Below are positions 27,513 to 36,378 of a stretch of 64,000 nucleotides of DNA, piece by piece. Within the stretch, counting starts at the first letter, position 1; each line of letters opens with the position of its first letter. Source of the DNA: Nocardioides terrigena (lineage in GTDB: Bacteria; Actinomycetota; Actinomycetes; Propionibacteriales; Nocardioidaceae); contig NZ_PZYY01000009.1 in the NCBI RefSeq assembly GCF_003047265.1, positions 1 to 64,000 of the forward strand, in the 5' to 3' direction. The notes beneath the pieces are model-generated. The model searched no databases. It was not told the DNA's origin and saw only the letters and a list, made by a program, of their open reading frames with translations. The translations under genes and the position numbers were made by a program.

Positions 27513-27755
27513 TCAGCGTCGGCGGTCGACGTCCACGAAGTCCACGCGCGCGCCGGCCCGACCCGCGAGGGCCGAGACGACGGTGCGGAACGCCGTGGCG
27601 GTGCGGCCGTTGCGGCCGATCACCTTGCCGAGGTCGTCGGGGTGCACCCGGACCTCGAGGATCGACCCGCGACGCAGCTGCTTGTCGCGCACCGAGACGT
27701 CGTCGGGATTGTCGACGACGCCGCGGACCAGGTGCTCGAGCGCCTCGGCGAGCAT
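27513..27755 (-). CDS. khpA: KH-domain RNA-binding protein KhpA
   Basis: An 80-residue single KH domain. The GxxG loop is KVIGRNGRTATAFRTVV, with flanking strands LEVRVHPDDLG and ARVDFVDV. In Gram-positive bacteria KhpA pairs with KhpB and affects cell division and RNA binding. It starts 5 bp after the rpsP stop, the usual position for this gene. Confidence 0.95.
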   Translation of the reverse strand: MLAEALEHLVRGVVDNPDDVSVRDKQLRRGSILEVRVHPDDLGKVIGRNGRTATAFRTVVSALAGRAGARVDFVDVDRRR

Positions 27756-27760
27756 GCTGC

Positions 27761-28294
27761 TCAGGCCTCGCTCTTGCCGGCGTCCTCGGCCGTGACGGTC
27801 TCGGCCGTCTCAGCCTCCTCCGCGGCACCCGCAGGCGTCTCGGAGGCGGGGACCTCGGCGGGAGCGGCCGCGGCCTTGGGCTCCTCGACCTTGGGCTCCT
27901 CGGCCTTGTCGGCCTTCTTCTTGGAGGTCGTCGCGGCGCCCTTGGGCTCCTTGGCGGCCTCCTTGAGGGCCTCGTTGAAGATCTCGAGCTTGTCGCGCTT
28001 GGGCTCCTTGACCTTCAGGGTGCCCTCGGCGCCGGGCTCGCCCCGGAACTTCTGCAGGTCACCGGTCACCTTGAGGATGGCGGCGACGGCCTCGCTGGGC
28101 TGCGCGCCCACGCCGAGCCAGTACTGCGCCCGCTCGGAGACGACCTCGATGTACGAGGGGTCCTCCTTGGGGTGGTACTTGCCGATCTCCTCGATGACGC
28201 GACCATCGCGCTTCTTGCGCGAGTCGACGACGACGATGCGGTACTGCGGCACCCGGATCTTGCCCAGGCGCTTCAAACGGATCTTGACGGCCAC
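27761..28294 (-). CDS. rpsP: 30S ribosomal protein S16 with acidic C-terminal extension
   Basis: 177 residues; residues 1 to about 85 are S16 ([48 protein letters not shown]). The rest is Lys/Glu/Ala/Pro-rich ([18 protein letters not shown] and similar), roughly doubling the protein. Extended S16 proteins occur in actinobacteria; the tail is probably disordered and solvent-exposed. The GTG start has aaggagacacc upstream as a ribosome-binding site. Confidence 0.96.
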   Translation of the reverse strand: MAVKIRLKRLGKIRVPQYRIVVVDSRKKRDGRVIEEIGKYHPKEDPSYIEVVSERAQYWLGVGAQPSEAVAAILKVTGDLQKFRGEPGAEGTLKVKEPKRDKLEIFNEALKEAAKEPKGAATTSKKKADKAEEPKVEEPKAAAAPAEVPASETPAGAAEEAETAETVTAEDAGKSEA

Positions 28295-28479
28295 GTCTGT
28301 GGTGTCTCCTTGCGAGTGGAAGGTGGTGAGGGGCCCGCAGACCAGGTGGGGACCGGGTCGGACTTCCTCGGGGGGCGCGCCGACGACCGGGATAGAGGGT
28401 CCGTCCGCTGGCGCGACTCAGCGAGACATTGTGCCAGAGCACGTGTACGCCGCCCAATCCGGCACGGCACGCCCGGCGC

Positions 28480-29136
28480 TCACCCCTCGACGTCGAGCCC
28501 GATCGAGCGCCGGAACGCCTCCACGCCCTCCACCTCGAGGCGCTGCGGCCCGCGGCGGAAGGCCTCAGGGGTCAGCAGGAGCTGGGTCATGTCGGCCTGC
28601 TCGTCGCGGCGGCGGTATCGGAAGGTGCCGTTGGCGACGTAGCCGACCTTGGCGCTCACGGTGAGCGACGCCGGGTTGTCGGTGAAGGCCCCCGAGGTGA
28701 TCTCGGTGAAGCCGAGGTGGTCGAAGAGGAACGCGCACATGACCTGGCGCATCGCGGTGCCGAGCCCGCGGCCCTGGTGACCGCGACCGAGCCACGAGCC
28801 GGTCTCCCCGGTGCGGGTGACGAGGAAGTCGGAGGTGTTGACGCCCTGGACACCGACGACCTCGCCGCGGTGCAGCACGGCCAGGTTGAGCACCCAGGAG
28901 GCCGGCGAGAAGTCCGCGCGGCAGCGCCAGTGGTACTGCGCGAAGCTGCGCAGGAAGTCCTCGGGGGCGGCGTCGGTCCACGGGAACGAGAAGGGCATCC
29001 GGGCCGGGTCGTGGACACCGCGGGCGGCGAGGTCCCCCAGCTCGACGACGAGGTCGTCGGTGACGCCCCGCAGCTCGAGGTCTCCCGCGACCACCCGGAG
29101 GCCGAGGGCGGGCAGGGCGTCGGCAACGGTCGTCAT
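28480..29136 (-). CDS. GNAT family N-acetyltransferase (RimJ/RimL type)
   Basis: A 218-residue protein. It has the RimJ/RimL-like layout: LELRGVTDDLV at the start, VGVQGVNTSDF in the core, GSWLGRGHQGRGLGTAMRQ as the acetyl-CoA motif, and FTDNPASLTVSAKVGYVANG near the end. It likely acetylates an amino group of a protein or small molecule; the substrate is unknown. It is on the minus strand, 43 bp after the amidohydrolase gene. Confidence 0.9.
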   Translation of the reverse strand: MTTVADALPALGLRVVAGDLELRGVTDDLVVELGDLAARGVHDPARMPFSFPWTDAAPEDFLRSFAQYHWRCRADFSPASWVLNLAVLHRGEVVGVQGVNTSDFLVTRTGETGSWLGRGHQGRGLGTAMRQVMCAFLFDHLGFTEITSGAFTDNPASLTVSAKVGYVANGTFRYRRRDEQADMTQLLLTPEAFRRGPQRLEVEGVEAFRRSIGLDVEG

Positions 29137-29179
29137 GGCGTCATCCCACACGTCACACGGGCACCACGGCAAACGCGTT

Positions 29180-30265
29180 TCAGGCCGCGCGTCCCGCGAC
29201 CAGGCGTCCGCGCAGGACGACGTACGACGGCTCGCGCAGCACGGTGAGGTCGGCGAGCGGGTCGCGGGGGTAGACGACGAAGTCCGCCGGCGCCCCTTCG
29301 GACAGGTGGGGGTTCCACCCGAGCCACTCCCGCGCCCGCCAGGACGCGGCACCGAGGGCGTAGTCGGCCGGCAGGCCCAACCCGGCCATCGCGACCACCT
29401 CACCGGCGATGTTGCCGTGCCGGCTCACTCCCCCGCCGTCGGAGCCGGCGTAGAGCGCCACCCCGAGCTCGTACGCCGCCATGATGGTGTCGCGCTGGCG
29501 GGCGTGCAGGTCGGTCATGTGGTCGGCGTACTGGGGGAACTTGTCGCGACCCGCGTCGGCGTACTGGGGGAACTTGTCGATCTGCATGACGGTCGGCACC
29601 AGCGCGATGCCCCGCTCGGCCATGGTCTGCGCGAGCTCGGTCGACAACCCGGTGCCGTGCTCGATGCAGTCGATCCCGGCCTCGACCAGTCCCGGCAGCA
29701 CCCGCTCGCCGAAGCAGTGCGCGGTCACCTTGGCGCCGTGCTCGTGCGCCACGGCGATCGCGGCCGCGAAGTCCTCGGCCGGGAAGCTCGGTGCGAGGTC
29801 GCCCTCGTCGCGGGAGATCCAGTCCCCGACGAGCTTGACCCAGCCGTCCCCGGCGCGCGCCTCGCGGGCCACCGTCTCCACCAGCGACTCGGGCTCGACC
29901 TCGTGGGCGTAGTTGCGGATGTAGCGACGCGAGCGCGCGATGTGCCGCCCGGCGCGGATCAACCGCGGAAGGTCGTCGCGGTCGTGGACCCACGACGTGT
30001 CGGCCGCCGACCCGCAGTCGCGGATCAGCAGCGCCCCCGCGTCGCGGTCCTCGACGGCCTGCGCCTCGGTCGCCGCCTCGTCGACGGCACCGTGGTCGTC
30101 CAGCCCGATGTGGCAGTGCGCGTCGACGAGCCCCGGCACGATCCACCCGCGTGCCTCGGTCGTGGCGCCGGGCTGGGGCTCGTAGGTGATGGTGTCGCCC
30201 ACGACGTACACGTCGCGCACCTCCCCGTCGGGGAGGACCGGTCCCGAGAAGCGCAGTGCAGTCAT
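29180..30265 (-). CDS. Amidohydrolase family metal-dependent hydrolase
   Basis: A 361-residue TIM-barrel hydrolase. N-terminal small beta-domain, then GLVDAHCHIGL (metal HxH), VKLVGDW (Lys position), KVTAHCFGE and DCIEHGTGL (His ligands) and ALYAGSDGGG (Asp). The C-terminal EGAPADFVVYPRDPL closes the beta-domain. Related enzymes hydrolyse imides, prolidase-type peptides or hydantoins; the substrate is not predictable. A short internal duplication DKFPQYAD is repeated at an 11-residue spacing. Confidence 0.9.
   Translation of the reverse strand: MTALRFSGPVLPDGEVRDVYVVGDTITYEPQPGATTEARGWIVPGLVDAHCHIGLDDHGAVDEAATEAQAVEDRDAGALLIRDCGSAADTSWVHDRDDLPRLIRAGRHIARSRRYIRNYAHEVEPESLVETVAREARAGDGWVKLVGDWISRDEGDLAPSFPAEDFAAAIAVAHEHGAKVTAHCFGERVLPGLVEAGIDCIEHGTGLSTELAQTMAERGIALVPTVMQIDKFPQYADAGRDKFPQYADHMTDLHARQRDTIMAAYELGVALYAGSDGGGVSRHGNIAGEVVAMAGLGLPADYALGAASWRAREWLGWNPHLSEGAPADFVVYPRDPLADLTVLREPSYVVLRGRLVAGRAA
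29522..29579. repeat. 25-bp direct repeat inside the amidohydrolase gene
   Basis: gtcggcgtactgggggaact continued by tgtcg occurs at 29522-29546 and again at 29555-29579, identical in both copies and 33 bp apart start to start. It is in frame and encodes DKFPQYAD twice (DKFPQYADAGRDKFPQYADH). Confidence 0.9.
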
Positions 30266-30387
30266 GGGCCAGACCGTAGCGGGTGCGCCGGGAACGGGGT
30301 GCCCCCGAAGTTCCCATTTGGGCGATGACAGGCACCGGGTCGAGGACGACAGTCGGAAAGGTCCTTTACTTCCCGGAGGTGTGATCC

Positions 30388-31536
30388 ATGCTCAGAACCC
30401 GTGCCCCGCTCGCCGCCGCCGCTGCCGCCGTCGCGTCGACCGCCCTGGCCACCACGATGCTCGCCGTACCCGTGCAGGCCGACGACTCGGGCGGACCGGC
30501 CGGCGCCCCGCCCTGGAAGACGGTGGCGACCGGCCTCGACAACCCCCGGCTCCTCTCCTTCTCCGGCCGCGCGCTCTACGTCGCCGAGGCCGGGGTCGGT
30601 GGATCCGGCCCCTGCGTCGAGGGCCCCGAGGGCGAGTCCTGCTTCGGCCTCTCGGGGGCGATCACCCGCATCACCCACCACGGCTCGCGGCGGGTCGTGA
30701 CGGGCCTGCCGTCCCTGGCCTCACCCGAGGGCGGCGGGGCGATCGGTCCCTCCGACGTCGTCGTCCCCGGCCATCGCCGGGGCTCGAAGCACCACTTCGC
30801 GGCCACGATCGGGCTCGGCAACGCCCCCGAGGTGCGCGACACGTTCGGCGACGCGGGACGTGCGCTGGGCACCGTCGTCACGGGCAGCCTCAAGGGAGGT
30901 CCCGTCCACATCGTCGGCGACCTCGCGGCGTACGAGGAGAAGCGCGACCCCGACGGCAACGGTCCCGACTCCAACCCGACCGGGCTGATGCGAGACGGCG
31001 GGTCCGTGGTGGTCACGGACTCCGGTGGCAACTCCCTGCTGCGCGTACGTCACCACCGGAGCACCAGGACGCTCGCGGTGTTCCCGAACACGGAGGTGCC
31101 CAACCCGTTCGTACCGGGCGAGGTGGTCCCGATGCAGGCCGTGCCCACCTCGGTGGTCCGGGGTCCCGACGGCGCCTACTACGTCAGCCAGCTGACCGGC
31201 TTCCCCTTCCCGGCGGGCGGGTCGAGCATCTGGCGGGTCGTCCGCGGCGAGGAGCCGACCGTCTACGCGACCGGGCTCACCAACGTCACCGACCTGGCGT
31301 GGCACAAGGGCTCGCTCTACGCGGTGCAGCTCTCGTCGGCCGGTCTCCTCAACGAGCCGCCCGAGGCGCTCCCGACCGGCTCGCTCGTGAAGGTGGCGCC
31401 CGGCGCGGCACCCACCCCCGTCGCGGAGGGTCTGCCCGCGCCGTACGGCGTGGCCCTGCGTGGTGGCAAGGCCTTCGTGACGACGTGCGCGGTGTGCCCC
31501 GACGGCGGGTCGGTGGTGTCGATCGAGCTGGACTGA
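30388..31536 (+). CDS. Secreted ScyD/ScyE family beta-propeller protein
   Basis: A 382-residue protein with a signal peptide (LAAAAAAVASTALATTMLAVPVQA) and a strong ribosome-binding site (ggaggt, about 30375-30380). The mature part has propeller-like strands: VATGLDNPRLLSF, LYVAEAG, SDVVVPG, VVVTDSGGNSLLRV, SVVRGPDGAYYVSQLTG and GSLVKVAPG. It resembles the ScyD/ScyE family, named after the cyanobacterial scytonemin locus. Enzyme role unknown. A Cys pair in TTCAVCPDGG near the end may form a disulfide. Confidence 0.85.
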   Translation: MLRTRAPLAAAAAAVASTALATTMLAVPVQADDSGGPAGAPPWKTVATGLDNPRLLSFSGRALYVAEAGVGGSGPCVEGPEGESCFGLSGAITRITHHGSRRVVTGLPSLASPEGGGAIGPSDVVVPGHRRGSKHHFAATIGLGNAPEVRDTFGDAGRALGTVVTGSLKGGPVHIVGDLAAYEEKRDPDGNGPDSNPTGLMRDGGSVVVTDSGGNSLLRVRHHRSTRTLAVFPNTEVPNPFVPGEVVPMQAVPTSVVRGPDGAYYVSQLTGFPFPAGGSSIWRVVRGEEPTVYATGLTNVTDLAWHKGSLYAVQLSSAGLLNEPPEALPTGSLVKVAPGAAPTPVAEGLPAPYGVALRGGKAFVTTCAVCPDGGSVVSIELD

Positions 31537-31542
31537 GAGGGA

Positions 31543-31926
31543 TCAGACCTGGTCGAGCAGCCACGAGGGACTCATCGCCCGCGCGCCGAGACCCTCGCAA
31601 CGGCCGCGCAGCACGTGGTCGGCGCTGATCAGGACGACCTGGTCACCCCGCTCCCGACGGGCGGCGACCTCCGCGATGATGGCGGAGTCGCCGTCCTTCG
31701 GCGCGTGCACGGTGACGACGTGCTGGTCGCGCCCGGGGCGCACGCCGGCCTTGGCGCCGCCCTCGAGCACCAGCACGATGACGTCGTACGCCGTGTCGCC
31801 GACGAGCAGCCGCTCGTGCAGCCTCCGGGCCGCGCCGGCGCGGTCCTTCCACCAGCCGTCGGGCACCGACCCGACGACGTTGGCGGCGTCGACCACCAGC
31901 ACGGACCTCACCGGACGGACCCTCAC
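31543..31926 (-). CDS. NYN/PIN-like domain protein
   Basis: A 127-residue protein with a PIN-like nuclease fold pattern: VLVVDAANVVGSVPDGWWKD (acidic residue and Asn), VIVLVLEGGAK, APKDGDSAIIAEVAARRE and VVLISADHVLRGRCEGLG. Actinobacterial relatives are often annotated as NTP pyrophosphohydrolases, but the motif arrangement looks like NYN RNases. GTG start overlaps the ffh stop by four bases. Confidence 0.8.
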   Translation of the reverse strand: MRVRPVRSVLVVDAANVVGSVPDGWWKDRAGAARRLHERLLVGDTAYDVIVLVLEGGAKAGVRPGRDQHVVTVHAPKDGDSAIIAEVAARRERGDQVVLISADHVLRGRCEGLGARAMSPSWLLDQV

Positions 31927-33482
31927 TTGAGGAACTTGGAGAAGTCCTTCGGCAGGTCGAGGGCCGCGGCGGCCTTCTCGTAGTCGACCTCGTCGTTGTT
32001 GCCGAAGGGGTTGGCGGGGCGCTCAGCGGCTGCGGCCTTCGCGGCCGCGGCCTCCTGCGCCGCCTTGGCGGGGTTGCCGGAGGTGCGCTTGCCCTTGCCC
32101 TTCTTGGGCTGGGCCTTGGTCTTGCCGCGCTTGCCCGCACCGGGCATCGCGGGCATGCCCGGCATCCCGGGCATGCCGCCACCGCGGGCCATCTGCTCCA
32201 TCATCTTGCGCGCCTCGAAGAAGCGGTCGACGAGCTGGTTGACGTCGGAGACCTGCCGACCGGAGCCGCGGGCGATGCGCGCCCGGCGCGACCCGTCGAT
32301 GATCTTGGGGTTGTCGCGCTCGGCCGGCGTCATCGACTGGATGATCGCCTGGATGCGGTCGATCTCCCGCTCGTCGAAGTTGTCGAGCTGGTCGCGGAAC
32401 TGCCCCATCCCGGGCAGCATCCCCATGATCTTGGACATCGAGCCGAGCTTGCGGATCTGCTGCATCTGCTGGAGGAAGTCCTCCAGCGTGAAGCCGCCCT
32501 TGGTGCCGAGCTTCTCGGCGGCCTTGAGGGCCTCCTCCTGGTCGAAGGCCTTCTCGGCCTGCTCGATCAGGGTGAGCATGTCGCCCATGTCGAGGATGCG
32601 CGAGGCCATCCGGTCGGGGTGGAAGAGGTCGAAGTCGGTCATCTTCTCGCCGTTGGAGGCGAACATGACCGGCTTGCCGGTGATCGAGGCGATCGACAGG
32701 GCGGCACCACCGCGCGCGTCACCGTCGAGCTTGGTGAGCACCACGCCGTCGTAGCCGACGCCGTCGAGGAACATCTGGGCCGTGGTGACGGCGTCCTGGC
32801 CGATCATCGCGTCGACGACGAAGAGCACCTCGTCGGGCTGCACGGCGTCGCGGATGTCCGCGGCCTGGCGCATCAGCTCGGCGTCGACACCGAGGCGACC
32901 GGCGGTGTCGATGATGACGACGTCGTGGACCTTGCGCTTGGCCTCCTCGACCGAGGCGCGGGCCACGGCCACCGGGTCGCCGACGCCGTTGCCGGCCTCG
33001 GGAGCGAAGACGGGTACGCCGACGCGCTCACCGTTGACCTGGAGCTGCTGGACGGCGTTGGGCCGCTGCAGGTCGGCGGCGACCAGCATCGGGGTCTTGC
33101 CCTGCTCCTTGAGCCACAGCGCCAGCTTGGCGGCCAGCGTCGTCTTGCCCGCGCCCTGGAGGCCGGCGAGCATGATGACGGTCGGGCCGGTCTTGGCGTA
33201 GCGCAGCCGGCGGGTCTCGCCGCCGAGGATCGCGACGAGCTCGTCGTTGACGATCTTGACGACCTGCTGGGCCGGGTTGAGGGCCCCGCTGACCTCCTCG
33301 CCGCGGGCGCGGTCCTTGACCGCCGCGACGAACTCCTTCACCACGGGCAGCGCCACGTCGGCCTCGAGGAGCGCGATGCGGATCTCGCGGGCGGTGGCGT
33401 CGATGTCGGCCTCGGACAGCTTGCCCTTGCCGCGGAGGTTCTTGAAGGTGTCGGCGAGCCGGTCGGAGAGAGTGGCGAACAC
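31923..33482 (-). CDS. ffh: Signal recognition particle protein Ffh
   Basis: A 519-residue SRP54 homologue. N domain 1-90, G domain with Walker A LAGLQGAGKTTLAAKLA, DTAGR and TKLDGDARGG, and a Met-rich M domain (QQMQQIRKLGSMSKIMGMLPGM, GSGRQVSDVNQL) that binds signal peptides and 4.5S RNA. A Gly/Met-rich and Lys/Ala-rich tail makes it longer than most. The GTG start is at 33482. Its receptor FtsY is encoded elsewhere in this window. Confidence 0.97.
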   Translation of the reverse strand: MFATLSDRLADTFKNLRGKGKLSEADIDATAREIRIALLEADVALPVVKEFVAAVKDRARGEEVSGALNPAQQVVKIVNDELVAILGGETRRLRYAKTGPTVIMLAGLQGAGKTTLAAKLALWLKEQGKTPMLVAADLQRPNAVQQLQVNGERVGVPVFAPEAGNGVGDPVAVARASVEEAKRKVHDVVIIDTAGRLGVDAELMRQAADIRDAVQPDEVLFVVDAMIGQDAVTTAQMFLDGVGYDGVVLTKLDGDARGGAALSIASITGKPVMFASNGEKMTDFDLFHPDRMASRILDMGDMLTLIEQAEKAFDQEEALKAAEKLGTKGGFTLEDFLQQMQQIRKLGSMSKIMGMLPGMGQFRDQLDNFDEREIDRIQAIIQSMTPAERDNPKIIDGSRRARIARGSGRQVSDVNQLVDRFFEARKMMEQMARGGGMPGMPGMPAMPGAGKRGKTKAQPKKGKGKRTSGNPAKAAQEAAAAKAAAAERPANPFGNNDEVDYEKAAAALDLPKDFSKFLK

Positions 33483-33620
33483 GGTGGGAGATCCCCTGGG
33501 ATTCGGAAGCGGTGACGATGGGTGTCGAACGAGGGCCCAGCCTAACGGTCACCCCCCGCGGTCGGGTCGTCGGCGAGGACGCCCCGGCGCGGCCCCGCCG
33601 TGCTGGGCCATGATGTCGCC

Positions 33621-35447
33621 GTGTCCCGCTCCTTCCTCGACCTCCTGTACGACGAGGCGGCCCGCTCGCACTTCGACGAGCTGCTCGCCTCGGCGACCGC
33701 GGCGGCGACCGACGAGGAGGAGCGCGCCCGGCTGCGGGCGGACTACGACGTCGCCCTGCGGCTGCGCGAGCTGATCTCTCGCCAGCGCTCCCGCGAGGCC
33801 GAGCTGTCCGCGCTCTACGAGACCGCCAGCGATCTCACCGCGATCCGCGACGTCGACGCCATCCTGGCCGCGATCGTGCGCCGGGCCCGGCAGCTGCTCA
33901 ACGCCGACATGACCTACCTCTCGCTCAACGACGAGCTCGACGGGGCGTCGTACATGAAGGTCACCGACGGCGCCCTCACCCCGGAGTTCAGGCGGCTGCG
34001 GCTCCCGCTCGGCACCGGGCTCCTCGGCCTGGTGGCGCAGACCGGAGCGCCCTACTTCACCGAGGACTACCAGGCCGACTCCCGCTTCGTGCACCGCACC
34101 TACATCGACGAGGCGGTCGACGGTGAGCGGATCCGCGCCATCCTCGGCGTCCCGCTGGTGCTCGACGGACGGGTCATCGGCGCCCTCCTGGCGGTGCACC
34201 GCACGGTCCGCAAGTTCCCCCCGGCCGAGGTCTCGCTGCTCACGTCCTTCGCCGCGCACGCCTCCGTGGCCCTGGAGAACGCCCGCCTCTTCGCCGAGCT
34301 CGACACCGCCAACCGCAACCTCACCGAGCACACGTCGGCGGTCGAGTCGGCGGCAACGGCGCACGACCGGCTCACCGACCTGCTGCTGCACGGCGGCGGA
34401 ACCGACGAGATCGCCCTGGCCCTCGGGGACCTCCTCGGCGGCCGCGTGGCGGTGCTCGACCCCTCGGGCGAGCGGGTGGCCGGCGACGGCGACCTGGACA
34501 CCTGGCGCGAGGCGGTCGCCGAGTCCGTGGCGTCCGGGCACTGCGTCCCCACTCCCCGCGGCTACGTCGCGGCCGCGACGGCGGGCAGCGAGCACGTCTC
34601 GACGGTCGTCATCGAGGGGCCGCCGCTGTCCAGCGCCGAGCAGCGCACGCTGGAGCGCGGCGCCCTGGTGACCGCCCTGGTGGTGCTGCTGGCGCGCACG
34701 GTCGCCGAGGCGGAGGAGCGCATCGGCGGCGAGCTGCTGCGCGACCTCCTCTCCCCCACGCCGTACGACGCGGCGCTGGTGCGCGAGCGTGCCCGCCGGC
34801 ACGGCGCCCAGCTCGACGGTCCCCTGGTCGTCGCCGTGGCCGGCCCCGCCGAGGGTGACCGCCCGGCGACCACCCGGGCGGCTGCCCGGCTCGCGGACAC
34901 CCTGCACGGCGTGGCCGGCGAGCACGAGGGCGCCGTGGTCCTCGTCGTGCCGGAGGGGGACGCCCGTGGCGTCGGCGACCAGCTGGCCGCCGCGGTGACC
35001 CGCGCGGGGGCGGCGGCCACGGTCGGGGTGGCGGGTCCGGCGCCGGCCGCCGAGGTCGCCGTGACCTACGGCGAGGCCCGCGGGTGCCTCGAGACGCTGC
35101 TGACCCTCGGCCGGGTCGGGGAGGTCACCGACCCCGCCGGGCTGGGGGTGGCGCGGCTGCTCCTCGGGGCCAACGGTCCCGGCCAGCTCGCCGAGTTCGT
35201 CGACCGGGAGCTGGGTCCGATCGCGGCCTACGACGCCCAGCGCGGCACCAGCCTCGTGGCGACCCTCGACGCGTGGTTCGCCAGCGGCGGGAGCCTCAAG
35301 GACACCGCCGCGGCCCTCCACGTGCACCCCAACACGGTGACCCAGCGCCTCGAGCGGGTCACCGGCCTGCTGGGCGATGCGTGGCGGGCCCCCGAGCGTG
35401 CCCTGGACCTCCAGCTGGCCCTCCGGGTGGCGCGGCTCCAGGCATGA
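33621..35447 (+). CDS. GAF-domain PucR/CdaR-family transcriptional regulator
   Basis: About 608 residues. An N-terminal helical segment (SRSFLDLLYDEAARSHFDELL) is followed by a GAF domain (about 60-220, ILAAIVRRARQLLNADMTYL to AAHASVALENARLF), a middle domain and a C-terminal PucR-type helix-turn-helix (TLDAWFASGGSLKDTAAALH, VHPNTVTQRLERV). The GAF probably senses a small metabolite. GTG 33621 is preferred over GTG 33600. It is followed by a 3-hydroxybutyrate dehydrogenase and a transporter, its likely targets. Confidence 0.88.
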   Translation: MSRSFLDLLYDEAARSHFDELLASATAAATDEEERARLRADYDVALRLRELISRQRSREAELSALYETASDLTAIRDVDAILAAIVRRARQLLNADMTYLSLNDELDGASYMKVTDGALTPEFRRLRLPLGTGLLGLVAQTGAPYFTEDYQADSRFVHRTYIDEAVDGERIRAILGVPLVLDGRVIGALLAVHRTVRKFPPAEVSLLTSFAAHASVALENARLFAELDTANRNLTEHTSAVESAATAHDRLTDLLLHGGGTDEIALALGDLLGGRVAVLDPSGERVAGDGDLDTWREAVAESVASGHCVPTPRGYVAAATAGSEHVSTVVIEGPPLSSAEQRTLERGALVTALVVLLARTVAEAEERIGGELLRDLLSPTPYDAALVRERARRHGAQLDGPLVVAVAGPAEGDRPATTRAAARLADTLHGVAGEHEGAVVLVVPEGDARGVGDQLAAAVTRAGAAATVGVAGPAPAAEVAVTYGEARGCLETLLTLGRVGEVTDPAGLGVARLLLGANGPGQLAEFVDRELGPIAAYDAQRGTSLVATLDAWFASGGSLKDTAAALHVHPNTVTQRLERVTGLLGDAWRAPERALDLQLALRVARLQA

Positions 35448-35466
35448 CGGCCGCCTGAGATGGTCC

Positions 35467-35494
35467 TACAACACATCTCGCGGGCAATGTTGTA
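35467..35494. promoter_or_regulatory. Candidate operator upstream of bdhA
   Basis: tacaaca (35467-35473) and tgttgta (35488-35494) are perfect inverted repeats with a 14-bp spacer, 51 bp before the dehydrogenase start and 20 bp after the regulator stop. The site is AT-richer than its surroundings. It is the obvious place for the PucR-type regulator to bind. An outer tggtcc/ggacca pair (35461-35466, 35502-35507) partly encloses it. Confidence 0.55.
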
Positions 35495-35544
35495 TGGACG
35501 CGGACCATGTGCCGACCGTCACAGGCGGGCCTAACGTCAGGGCC

Positions 35545-36336
35545 ATGTCCCCGAACTCCCCCGCGCCCGGCGCTGTCCTCAGCCCCGGGCCCACCCCCCT
35601 GGAGGGACGCCGAGCACTGGTGACCGGCGGTGCGAGCGGCATCGGCGCCGCCGTCGCCGGCCACCTCGCCGCCCTCGGAGCGCACGTCACCGTCCTGGAC
35701 CTCGACGAGACCGCCGCCAAGGAGGTCGCCTCCGTCCTCGGCGGCGACGCCCTCGGCCTCGACCTCACCGACGCCGACGCGATCGACTCCGCCGCCCTGG
35801 ACGCCGACATCCTCGTCAACAACGCCGGCATCCAGCACGTCGCGCCCGTCGAGGACTTCGACCCCGAGCGGTTCCGGCTGATCCAGCGCCTCATGCTCGA
35901 GGCCCCGTTCCTGCTGGCCCGCAAGCTGCTGCCCGGCATGTACGACCGCGGCTGGGGTCGCATCGTCCACGTCTCGAGCGTCCACGGGCACCGCGCCTCG
36001 CCGTACAAGGCGGCGTACGTCAGCGCCAAGCACGGCCTCGAGGGCCTCTCCAAGGTCATCGCGCTCGAGGCGGCCGGCAAGGGCGTCACGAGCAACACGG
36101 TGTGCCCGGGCTACGTCCGGACGCCGCTGGTCGAGGGCCAGGTCACCGACCAGGCCCGGGCCCACGGCATCGACGAGTCGGAGGTCCTCGACACCGTCCT
36201 GCTCGCCCGCACCCCCGTACGCCGCCTCGTCGAGCCCGACGAGGTCGCGCGTGCCGTCGCCGGCTTCTGCCTCCCCGGGAGCGACTCGATGACCGGGTCC
36301 TCCCTCCTCATCGACGGCGGCTGGACCGCCGCCTGA
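35545..36336 (+). CDS. bdhA: 3-hydroxybutyrate dehydrogenase (short-chain dehydrogenase)
   Basis: A 263-residue NAD-dependent enzyme likely oxidising (R)-3-hydroxybutyrate to acetoacetate. Motifs: TGGASGIGAAVA (cofactor), LVNNAGIQHVAPVEDF, catalytic Ser in VHVSSVHGHRASPYK and Tyr/Lys in AAYVSAKHGLEGL. The IQHVAPVEDF and VHGHRASPYK segments are characteristic of the 3-hydroxybutyrate dehydrogenase subgroup. It starts 98 bp after the regulator and 42 bp before the transporter. Confidence 0.88.
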   Translation: MSPNSPAPGAVLSPGPTPLEGRRALVTGGASGIGAAVAGHLAALGAHVTVLDLDETAAKEVASVLGGDALGLDLTDADAIDSAALDADILVNNAGIQHVAPVEDFDPERFRLIQRLMLEAPFLLARKLLPGMYDRGWGRIVHVSSVHGHRASPYKAAYVSAKHGLEGLSKVIALEAAGKGVTSNTVCPGYVRTPLVEGQVTDQARAHGIDESEVLDTVLLARTPVRRLVEPDEVARAVAGFCLPGSDSMTGSSLLIDGGWTAA

Positions 36337-36378
36337 CCACGCACCTCGCGTGATCCGCCTGAAAGGAACACCCAGCAC

